Shown here in pieces: positions 1 to 5,209 of a DNA stretch of 5,387 bases. The notes under the pieces were generated by a model that made no database searches, was not told where the DNA came from, and worked only from the letters and a program-made list of their open reading frames with translations. The translations under genes were made by a program, and so were the position numbers. The stretch is from an uncultured Bacilli bacterium (GTDB lineage Bacteria > Bacillota_I > Bacilli_A > RF39 > UBA660), in contig CANRKE010000074.1 in assembly GCA_947631135.1 (NCBI GenBank), positions 1 to 5,387 on the forward strand, in the 5' to 3' direction. Position 1 is the first letter of the stretch. Every line of letters begins with the position of its first letter.

Positions 1-245
1 GAGAATATTTTGAAGTTGGATCATGTTCAACATTAGGTGATGCACAAGCACGTAGACTTTCAATAAGATATAAAACAAAAGATGGAAACAAATTAGTATT
101 TTCTCTTAACAATACGGTTTTTGCTTCTCCTAGAGGATTGATAGCTTTTATTGAAAATAATGTGTTAGAAGATGGTAGTATAGAAATACCAAAAGTATTA
201 CAACCATATATGGGTGGAAAATCTATAATAAAAATAGATGATTAG
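1..245 (+). CDS. serS: Seryl-tRNA synthetase, C-terminal end (partial, 5' end outside window)
   Basis: The last 80 residues of a class II aminoacyl-tRNA synthetase that activates serine and charges tRNA-Ser and tRNA-Sec in the cytosol. The frame starts at base 3 and ends at TAG 243-245. Motif 2 is visible as EVGSCSTLGDAQARRLSIRY, matching the family's ExxSCSxxxDxQARRxxIRY. Motif 3 is visible as SLNNTVFASPRGLIAFIEN, with the conserved arginine in SPRG and the glutamate in IEN. The typical ending EDGSIEIPKVLQPYMGG follows, with a short tail. The LNNT form, rather than the commoner LNGS, is a known variant (Thermus SerS also has NNT). The gene looks intact to its natural end. The downstream thioredoxin-like gene uses a Shine-Dalgarno (AGGAG, 244-248) overlapping the serS stop, so the two are probably cotranscribed and translationally linked. 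Identification is secure. Confidence 0.95.
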   Translation, partial: EYFEVGSCSTLGDAQARRLSIRYKTKDGNKLVFSLNNTVFASPRGLIAFIENNVLEDGSIEIPKVLQPYMGGKSIIKIDD

Positions 246-260
246 GAGTTAGTGGTTTTT

Positions 261-872
261 ATGAAGTTGAATAATAAAAAGAATTTAGTATTTTTATTAG
301 TTGGAATAATAGTAGTTATTATAGTTGTACTAATATTAATATTTGGTAATAAAGATAAGAATAATGATGCATCTAATTTTAGTAATGAATATAAAAATGT
401 ACCTATTAATAATAAATTTAAATATATTAATGCAAAAGAAGCTATTGATATTTTACAAAATGAATCTGGAATAATATTTATGGGATATAAAGAATGTGTA
501 TGGTGTCAAGATTATGCAAAATATTTAAATGAAGCTATTATAGATAGTGATGTAGAGGAAATATATTATTTAGATATATATAAAGATAGAAAAAAGAAAA
601 GTAAAGAATATGAAAAGATTGTAAAAATAATAAGTGATCGCTTGCCTTATGATGAAGAAGGTAACCATCAAATATTAGTTCCAAGTACTGTGTTTGTTTC
701 AAGTGGAATCGTTATTAATTATGATGATGAAACTAGTTATGTTAATAGTTCTATGAATGATAAGAAAGCATATTGGACTGACAATAACATTAAATCTTTT
801 AAAGAAAAGATTAATAATTATTCAAAAAATATAGAAGTAGATAGTGTTTGTAAAGAAAATAGTGGGTGCTAA
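261..872 (+). CDS. Membrane-anchored thioredoxin-like protein with CVWC active site
   Basis: A 203-residue protein with a short basic N-terminus, one hydrophobic segment (residues 9-28) and an extracytoplasmic thioredoxin-like fold. The N-in, C-out topology is inferred. GIIFMGYKECVWCQDYAKYL (residues 70-89) fits the beta-strand, CxxC and helix of a thioredoxin fold, with cysteines at 79 and 82. YYLDIYKD (102-109) fits the next strand, and VPSTVFV (140-146) supplies the cis-proline (P141) facing the active site, followed by a glycine turn. It probably acts as a thiol-disulfide oxidoreductase on envelope proteins. It resembles the small bacteriocin-accessory or TlpA-like thioredoxins, but I cannot assign a named family. 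Two extra cysteines lie at 197 and at the last residue (203). The ATG at 261 was chosen over an in-frame GTG at 252, because AGGAG (244-248) ends only 3 bases before the GTG but 12 before the ATG. It follows serS closely and is ended by the hairpin at 890. Confidence 0.8.
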   Translation: MKLNNKKNLVFLLVGIIVVIIVVLILIFGNKDKNNDASNFSNEYKNVPINNKFKYINAKEAIDILQNESGIIFMGYKECVWCQDYAKYLNEAIIDSDVEEIYYLDIYKDRKKKSKEYEKIVKIISDRLPYDEEGNHQILVPSTVFVSSGIVINYDDETSYVNSSMNDKKAYWTDNNIKSFKEKINNYSKNIEVDSVCKENSGC

Positions 873-889
873 AAAATTAAATAAAATGT

Positions 890-928
890 AAAACTTTAGG
901 ATTTCTATTTAAAAATCTTAAAGTTTTT
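890..928 (+). terminator. Intrinsic terminator after the thioredoxin-like gene
   Basis: Left arm 890-904 pairs with 913-927 over 15 bp, with one G-T wobble and an 8-base loop (905-912). The right arm finishes in a run of five T's (924-928) and the left arm starts in a run of A's. It sits 17 bases after the stop codon. The U-tract is short beyond the stem, so efficiency is uncertain. The same bases merge directly into the next promoter. Confidence 0.65.
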
Positions 929-936
929 GGTATAAT
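908..936 (+). promoter_or_regulatory. SigA-type promoter with extended -10 for the lipoprotein operon
   Basis: A consensus -10 TATAAT lies at 931-936, preceded by TGG at 928-930. This gives a perfect TGn extended -10. At 17 bp spacing the -35 position is TTTAAA (908-913), a 4/6 match to TTGACA, which is acceptable given the extended -10. The predicted start is near 943, leaving a leader of about 20 bases before the ATG at 962 with the AGTAGGTG ribosome site (949-955) inside it. The promoter overlaps the 3' arm of the preceding terminator. Confidence 0.75.
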
Positions 937-961
937 GAGTTTGTAAAAGTAGGTGCATAAC

Positions 962-1648
962 ATGAAAAAATTGTTTTTGCTATTTACTGGTGTTCTATTC
1001 TTATGTGGTTGTTCAGTAGAAAAAATAGATACATCTAATACTGATAATCTAGTAAGTTATATGACCAGTAAGAATTATAATATATATAATAGATATTCTA
1101 TGGGATATAAATATTATTTACCTAAATCAGTTTCTGTAGTTAGCTATACTGACTATAATGAGCAGTTATTATCAAATGGTGATATATATTATTTATATGT
1201 GGATATAATATCTTATTATCATAAAAATGAAATAGAAAGAAAAGATAGTAGTGATTATATTTATTATAAAGAAATAGATAATGGTGATAAAAAAGGATAT
1301 ATTAAAGTAGAAGATTATGGCAATAATAGATACTATGTTACATATAAATATAATTATTCTAGTATTGAATCTATCATTAATAAAGATAAACTTGATAATA
1401 CAATAATAAATATGAGTTATATATTAACATCTATAGATTATAATGATACGATTATAAAAAGTTTATTGGAAAACAACAAAGATATAACAAAAGAAGAAGC
1501 TTTTAAGATTAAAAAGCCTAATAATAAAGAAAGTACATTCCTTGATTATGTTAATACATATGATAAATATAAAGATGATAAAGATGATGATGAGGATAAG
1601 TTAATTGATGAGGCAACTATCAAACAATCAGATGAAATGAACGAGTAG
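962..1648 (+). CDS. Small lipoprotein of unknown function
   Basis: A 228-residue protein with a short type II signal peptide: KK at residues 2-3, a hydrophobic core at 4-14, and the lipobox LCGC with cysteine 17 as the lipidation site. It should be cleaved by LspA and anchored in the outer leaflet of the membrane. The ATG at 962 is preferred over an in-frame GTG at 953, because AGTAGGTG (949-955) is the ribosome site and itself contains the GTG. The mature part is rich in Tyr, Asn and Ile, with predicted mixed beta-strands (for example YYLPKSVSVVSY at 51-62 and YYLYVDIISYY at 76-86). It contains no catalytic signature I recognise. The end is a charged, probably disordered tail (YKDDKDDDEDK, 203-213). 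It is first gene of the operon, 11 bases before the next start. No function is assigned; the lipobox is the firm part. Confidence 0.8.
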   Translation: MKKLFLLFTGVLFLCGCSVEKIDTSNTDNLVSYMTSKNYNIYNRYSMGYKYYLPKSVSVVSYTDYNEQLLSNGDIYYLYVDIISYYHKNEIERKDSSDYIYYKEIDNGDKKGYIKVEDYGNNRYYVTYKYNYSSIESIINKDKLDNTIINMSYILTSIDYNDTIIKSLLENNKDITKEEAFKIKKPNNKESTFLDYVNTYDKYKDDKDDDEDKLIDEATIKQSDEMNE

Positions 1649-1659
1649 AGGGTGATAAT

Positions 1660-2499
1660 ATGGGAATATTTGATAAGATTAAAAATTTATTCTATGATGA
1701 AGAAGAAGTAGATGTTCCAGTAGAAAATCAAAAAGAAGAAATTACAATTAAATCAGGGAATGTTGCAGTAAAAGAAAAAGATGAAGAAAAAAGAATTGTA
1801 GACACTAGAATAGATGAAAATGAGCAAGATAAAATAGAAGATGTTATGAGTGAGAGGGATTTAATGTCAACAAGACAAAACTTTAAATTTCCAATTATAT
1901 TTGAAGATGAAGATATTGCTAATATAGAAAAGAAAGAACCTCCTAAAAAGGAAAAAGAACCTGCTCATGAAAATCCAAATAATAAGTATAAAAAACCAGT
2001 ATTAGATAGGAAAGTAATAGATGAAGTTGTAAAGAAGCCTAAAAAGTTTAAACCTACACCGATAATATCTCCTATATATGGAATATTAGATAAAAATTAT
2101 GAAAAAAATAATCTTGAAAATAATAAAAAGAACAGTTCTATAAAAAGTGATAAAGATTTAGAAATTAACTTCGATACTATTAGACAAAAAGCATATGGAT
2201 CACTAACAGATGATTTGGAGAAAGAATTATCAAAAAGTGAAGATAAAATAGATGAAATTGAAAATAAAATAGATAATATATTAGAAGAAAATAATCTTCT
2301 TACTGATTTAGAGGAAGATAATGAAAATGATGAAATAAAAAATAATAATTTGTATAGTTATGAAGATTTTGGAGTAGAATATAAAATAGATGATAGTAAT
2401 GATGATATAAATTCTAATAAGAAAAAAAATAAAACAGATAAAGAAGTCGAATTAACAGAAGATTTATTTAATTTAATTGATTCTATGTATGATAAATAA
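1660..2499 (+). CDS. Charged, largely disordered protein with short conserved-looking blocks
   Basis: A 279-residue soluble protein with no signal peptide or membrane segment, dominated by Lys, Glu, Asp and Asn. It starts at an ATG behind GAGGGTG (1648-1654), 11 bases after the lipoprotein stop. The N-terminal MGIFDKIKNLFYDEEE could form an amphipathic helix followed by an acidic stretch, reminiscent of the start of SepF, but no SepF core domain follows. Several uncharged islands stand out. They are FKFPIIFEDED (75-85), FKPTPIISPIYGILDK (130-145), a heptad-like helix at about 173-216, and LTEDLFNLIDSMYD (265-278) at the C-terminus. This pattern of linear motifs in a disordered scaffold suggests an adaptor binding partner proteins at the membrane or division site, but that is inference. 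Its operon partners are envelope proteins. I do not recognise a named family. The ORF itself is certain. Confidence 0.8.
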   Translation: MGIFDKIKNLFYDEEEVDVPVENQKEEITIKSGNVAVKEKDEEKRIVDTRIDENEQDKIEDVMSERDLMSTRQNFKFPIIFEDEDIANIEKKEPPKKEKEPAHENPNNKYKKPVLDRKVIDEVVKKPKKFKPTPIISPIYGILDKNYEKNNLENNKKNSSIKSDKDLEINFDTIRQKAYGSLTDDLEKELSKSEDKIDEIENKIDNILEENNLLTDLEEDNENDEIKNNNLYSYEDFGVEYKIDDSNDDINSNKKKNKTDKEVELTEDLFNLIDSMYDK

Positions 2500-2515
2500 T
2501 AAGGAGTGATTAATA

Positions 2516-2800
2516 ATGGAATTTTTGAGTACGTTTTTACCAATAGTTTTATATTTCTTAGCATCTGTTTTATTGATATTATTAATTATACTATCATTGA
2601 AGTTAATTATAGTTATCAATAAAGTAGAAAACCTTACAGATGATGCAACAAAAAAATTAAAATCATTAAATAGTATTTTTCGTGTAATTGATAATTTTAC
2701 AGATAGGATAGCATTAATTAATGATAGAATTGTTATGACGATAACTAGTTTGTTATCTAGAGTTTTTAATAGAAAAAGAAAGGATGATAATAATGAGTAA
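2516..2800 (+). CDS. Small membrane protein, YtxG/DUF948-like
   Basis: A 94-residue protein preceded by an excellent ribosome site AAGGAGTGAT (2501-2510), 16 bases after the previous stop. One long hydrophobic segment covers residues 7-34 (PIVLYFLASVLLILLIILSL and onward). A helical stretch with hydrophobic repeats follows (KVENLTDDATKKLKSLNSIF, 36-55, then VIDNFTDRIALINDRI), ending in a basic, hydrophilic tail. This architecture, and the position directly before a YtxH-family gene, match the ytxG-ytxH arrangement of Bacillus, where YtxG carries a DUF948 domain. The family assignment rests on architecture and synteny rather than a diagnostic motif. It is a little shorter than typical DUF948 proteins. 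It probably anchors a coiled-coil at the inner membrane face and pairs with the next gene product. Its last 8 bases overlap the next coding region. Confidence 0.7.
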   Translation: MEFLSTFLPIVLYFLASVLLILLIILSLKLIIVINKVENLTDDATKKLKSLNSIFRVIDNFTDRIALINDRIVMTITSLLSRVFNRKRKDDNNE

Positions 2801-3224
2801 AAGTGAAAAAAAAGGAATGGGTAAATTTGTATTAGGTGCATTAGTAGGTGCAGGAGTTGGTGTTTTATTAGCTCCAAAAAAGGGAAGTGAAACAAGAAAA
2901 GATCTTAAAAATAAAATGGAAGAATTATTAGCAAAAGCTAAAGAAATAGATCTTAATGATGTTCGTGATAACATAGAACAAAAAATAAATGAAATACAAA
3001 GTGAACTTAAAGATTTAGATAAAGAAAAGGCTTTGGCTATAGCTAAAGAAAAAGGTGAAGTATTAAAAAATAAAGCTGTAGAAGTATATGAACTTGCAAA
3101 AGAAAAAGGTACACCAGTTCTTGAAAAATGTGCGAAAGAAGTAAAAGAAAAAACAATTAGTGTTGTTGAAGAATTACTAAAAAAATTGAAGGATGAAGAA
3201 AGTAAAGATAATAAGAAAAAATAA
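2793..3224 (+). CDS. YtxH-family protein
   Basis: A 143-residue protein carrying the YtxH signature near its N-terminus: KFVLGALVGAGVGVLLAPKK (residues 11-30), followed by GSETRKDL (31-38). The glycine-rich hydrophobic stretch could insert into or lie on the membrane, and APKxGxETR is the family's hallmark. From residue 37 on it is a continuous charged amphipathic helix, with recurring AKEKG-type units (84-88 and 102-106) and a lysine-rich end, somewhat like late-embryogenesis-type repeats. The ATG at 2793 was chosen over the in-frame ATG at 2784, because the AAGGA ribosome site (2779-2783) directly abuts the 2784 codon. The chosen start overlaps the preceding gene by 8 bases, suggesting translational coupling. 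In Bacillus subtilis ytxG, ytxH and ytxJ form a SigB general-stress operon. No SigB-type promoter is evident here. The molecular role of the family is unknown. Confidence 0.88.
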   Translation: MSKSEKKGMGKFVLGALVGAGVGVLLAPKKGSETRKDLKNKMEELLAKAKEIDLNDVRDNIEQKINEIQSELKDLDKEKALAIAKEKGEVLKNKAVEVYELAKEKGTPVLEKCAKEVKEKTISVVEELLKKLKDEESKDNKKK

Positions 3225-3228
3225 TTAA

Positions 3229-3341
3229 TATATTTTGAAGTAAGGTAGGTCCTCCTCATAAAAAACATATGCAAACATATGTTCGCTATGGGGGGGGTCA
3301 TACTTATAAGGCCTAATAACTTACCTTAAAATAAGGTAGGT
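3229..3341 (+). promoter_or_regulatory. Structured leader / candidate cis-regulatory RNA with competing stems
   Basis: The 126-base gap 3225-3350 holds a compact RNA fold. A long hairpin pairs 3248-3260 with 3287-3299 (13 bp, four G-T wobbles). It is capped by a perfect 8-bp hairpin (3264-3271 with 3276-3283, CAAA loop) across a small internal loop. The G run 3290-3297 is part of its 3' arm. TAAGGTAGGT occurs twice (3241-3250 and 3332-3341), and both copies can pair with ACTTACCTTA at 3319-3328. The outer closing stem (with 3241-3250) and the downstream hairpin (with 3332-3341) therefore exclude each other. The second copy includes AGGTG (3338-3342), the likely Shine-Dalgarno of the surface gene. 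A TATATT box (3229-3234) would start RNA at about 3240, but it lacks a good -35. It matches no riboswitch class I know. Alternatives are a terminator plus a repeat element, or a small RNA. Confidence 0.55.
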
Positions 3342-3352
3342 GTTTTAATTTT
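3319..3352 (+). terminator. Hairpin plus U-rich tail overlapping the surface-gene ribosome site
   Basis: 3319-3328 pairs with 3332-3341 over 10 bp, including one T-G wobble, with an AAA loop. It is followed by G and then TTTTAATTTT (3343-3352). This has the form of an intrinsic terminator for the upstream operon or leader. It also hides the AGGTG Shine-Dalgarno of the next gene, so it could act at transcription or at translation. The interrupted U-tract makes pure terminator function uncertain. Confidence 0.45.
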
Positions 3353-5081
3353 GGATAAGAAGAAAATAATAAGAAATGTAATAATAATATCTATTATAGT
3401 ATTAATAGTAGGAATACTTGTTGTGAGTTATGCAATGTTCTTTAATAAAAGTACTAGTGAAGATTCAACTAAACTAGGCAATCTTGATGTTGAATATGTT
3501 GATGGAGAAGAAGTAACAATTGATGATTTACTTCCAATAAATAATGATGAAGTAGAAGAAAAAGCAAATGTATTTAACTTTAGTGTAGAAAATAAAGGAA
3601 ATAGTTATGCTTATTACGATATTAAATTTGTTGATATAGATTTACCAACTGCACTAAAAGATCTAACATTAAAATGGAGATTAATAAAAGATGGACAAAT
3701 AGTAAATGAAGGTAATTTTTTAGAGATAGAAAATACGAAATATTATTTAAAAAGAAGTATAGGAATAGATGGTAAAGATATTAATAAATATAAATTACAA
3801 ATATGGATAGAAAATTCTAATAAGATAGATCAAAGTTATATGTTAAATAGAAGTGGAAGTTTTAAAATACAAATAGAAGCAAAGCAAAAATTAGCTTCTT
3901 CACCAAAAAATGAAATAACAGTAATATCAAATACTACTAATGGAGATTTAGAAGATTTAAAGATATATGGAAATACTATTGATGGTAAAAATGTAGGTGA
4001 TAACAAAACAATAAATATTACTGTATCACAAAATCTAGTAGATAATGGATTAGGTGAATTAGGTAATAATACAAATTTTTCTAATTTAACATATAGTGAT
4101 GAAAAGTATAAAAGTTTAGGTAGCTTTTATAGTGTAGATAATAATAAAAAAAGAAATTTTTTTAGCAATAATAATATTGCAGTAGATATAGATAAAAGTT
4201 ATCATACAAGTATATCTTTAAAAAATAATAATTCTAATGCATCTTATCTGTTTGGATTTTCATCATTTGATATAGATAATCTTAAAATTGATGGTGTTAG
4301 AATTGCAGCAATGAATAATTTTTATACATTTTTAATACAAGATTTAAAAGATGGTGATGAATATGTATATTTTAATGATCTATCTAAATTTAATATTAAT
4401 GCAATTCAAGAATGTCAAACCGGGTTAATATTTTGGAATTACACAGATTCAAGAGGTTATACATATCCAGTAGGAGCATATTCTAGAAATAATTGGTGTA
4501 ATTTATTTGTTACTAATAACATAGATAAAGAAAATAATAGAATAAAATTAAATGAACCATGGAAATACGGTACTTACAAAAAAGGAACATATGTGTCACA
4601 AACTACAGGAATTGGTTCTGAAACTTACTGTTTTACTAAGGCTAAAAAACTTACAAATGAATGGGTGGAACATAATGCAACTATAAGTGGTACATATAAT
4701 TTTATTGCTGATGAAAAATCTGTAACTATAAATAAATTTAGATATGGAACAAAGTATGTTAAAATATATTTTGCTATTAACCGTGAACAAATAGCAGAAA
4801 CTACTACTTATTACTCAAGAATAATACTAAGAAAAAATGATAATATCCAAAATATAACAATAGATATGAATGGACATGAACCATTAAGAAGTATAGATGA
4901 TACAAGAGATTATATTGATTATAAAAATAAAAGAATAGTAAGAGTTATAAACTCTGATGGAACTATTAAATCAAATCCTGAATATGAACCGATAACTTTA
5001 CCAGAGATCAAAACATATGATGGAAATACTATAATAGAATCAAATGATGAAATCTCCCCTCTATTTCAAGCTGAATATTAA
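3351..5081 (+). CDS. TasA-like anchored surface protein with phage-tail-like C-terminal region
   Basis: A 576-residue protein starting at TTG, 8 bases after AGGTG (3338-3342). The first in-frame ATG is codon 29, inside the membrane segment, so TTG is the sensible start. Residues 2-9 are basic, 10-29 form a transmembrane or signal segment ending VVSYAMFF, and roughly 41-177 resemble TasA/camelysin-type domains (LGNLDVEYVDGEEVTIDDLL, then FNFSVENKGNSYAYYDIKF). After a linker, LEDLKIYGNTIDGKNVGD (200-217) resembles the YGNS-VGD block common in Firmicutes phage tail proteins. Residues 280-495 look like a beta-sandwich, perhaps carbohydrate-binding (GTYVSQTTGIGSETYCF, EWVEHNATISG, FRYGTKYVKIYFAIN). 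HEPLRSIDDTRDYIDYKNKR (509-528) and TYDGNTIIESNDEISP (555-570) match the usual tail-protein ending. The N-terminal anchor implies a cell-surface location, facing host glycans or other cells. There is no LPxTG motif. The domain names come from recalled patterns. Confidence 0.72.
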   Translation: MDKKKIIRNVIIISIIVLIVGILVVSYAMFFNKSTSEDSTKLGNLDVEYVDGEEVTIDDLLPINNDEVEEKANVFNFSVENKGNSYAYYDIKFVDIDLPTALKDLTLKWRLIKDGQIVNEGNFLEIENTKYYLKRSIGIDGKDINKYKLQIWIENSNKIDQSYMLNRSGSFKIQIEAKQKLASSPKNEITVISNTTNGDLEDLKIYGNTIDGKNVGDNKTINITVSQNLVDNGLGELGNNTNFSNLTYSDEKYKSLGSFYSVDNNKKRNFFSNNNIAVDIDKSYHTSISLKNNNSNASYLFGFSSFDIDNLKIDGVRIAAMNNFYTFLIQDLKDGDEYVYFNDLSKFNINAIQECQTGLIFWNYTDSRGYTYPVGAYSRNNWCNLFVTNNIDKENNRIKLNEPWKYGTYKKGTYVSQTTGIGSETYCFTKAKKLTNEWVEHNATISGTYNFIADEKSVTINKFRYGTKYVKIYFAINREQIAETTTYYSRIILRKNDNIQNITIDMNGHEPLRSIDDTRDYIDYKNKRIVRVINSDGTIKSNPEYEPITLPEIKTYDGNTIIESNDEISPLFQAEY

Positions 5082-5088
5082 AAAATTA

Positions 5089-5124
5089 AAAATATCATAA
5101 TGTTAAAAGTTATGGTATTTTTTT
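5089..5124 (+). terminator. Intrinsic terminator after the surface protein gene
   Basis: 5089-5100 pairs with 5110-5121 over 12 bp, with one C/T-to-G wobble-type position and a 9-base loop. It runs into seven consecutive T's (5118-5124). It lies 8 bases after the stop codon of the surface gene, the expected place for a Rho-independent terminator. Confidence 0.82.
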
Positions 5125-5144
5125 GTATGTTTGTCAAGAAATAA

Positions 5145-5174
5145 GAAAAAAATTGAAAAAAATTGAAAAAAATT
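5145..5174. repeat. Three tandem 10-bp A-tract repeats (GAAAAAAATT)
   Basis: The unit GAAAAAAATT occurs three times without interruption at 5145-5154, 5155-5164 and 5165-5174. A-tracts repeated at one helical turn are a classic cause of intrinsic DNA bending. The array ends 8 bases upstream of the TTGACA box, the place of an UP element, so it may stimulate that promoter or attract a nucleoid protein. Confidence 0.8.
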
Positions 5175-5182
5175 AAATACTT

Positions 5183-5209
5183 TTGACAATTTTTTTAGAA
5201 TAATATATT
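5183..5209 (+). promoter_or_regulatory. SigA-type promoter for the Rpn-like gene
   Basis: A perfect -35 TTGACA lies at 5183-5188. The best -10 match is TATATT at 5204-5209 (5/6) with a short 15-bp spacer. TATTAG at 5206-5211 gives 17 bp but only 4/6. The start would fall near 5216-5218, giving a leader of about 55 bases. TTGTCAA at 5131-5137 is the reverse complement of TTGACAA at 5183-5189 and could be a coincidental or operator-like dyad. Confidence 0.6.

Noticed and set aside
252..260. GTG start for the thioredoxin-like protein.
   Set aside because: It would be only 3 bases from the AGGAG ribosome site. The ATG at 261 has workable spacing.
1568..1600. YKDDKDDDEDK in the lipoprotein tail looks like a FLAG or enterokinase-type tag.
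   Set aside because: The surrounding protein is natural, with the local codon bias, and the tail is simply a low-complexity acidic/lysine region. There is no vector sequence.
1660..1707. SepF for the 279-residue charged protein, from its N-terminal MGIFDKIKNLFYDEEE.
   Set aside because: Only the short start is similar. The SepF core domain is absent and the rest is disordered and much longer.
2358..3301. Long open frames on the minus strand across the ytxG/ytxH region.
   Set aside because: They mirror the AT-rich, Lys-rich plus-strand genes, lack ribosome sites and give low-complexity Ser/Phe/Leu products. The plus-strand genes have strong signals and a recognisable YtxH motif.
3241..3328. 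Invertible promoter flanked by TAAGGTAGGT / ACTTACCTTA inverted repeats.
   Set aside because: The arms are only about 10 bp with one mismatch, no recombinase gene is visible and the RNA-pairing explanation accounts for the third copy. A check for inverted reads would settle it.
3240..3341. SRP 4.5S RNA, 6S RNA, T-box, c-di-GMP or fluoride riboswitch at the structured leader.
   Set aside because: None of the diagnostic conserved sequences I know for these classes is present, such as the SRP GGUCAGG / GGAAGCAGCC elements, the T-box AGGGTGGNACCGCG or the c-di-GMP-I core.
4596..4790. A 64-codon minus-strand open frame inside the surface protein gene.
   Set aside because: It has no ribosome site or recognisable product, and it lies wholly inside a well-supported coding region.
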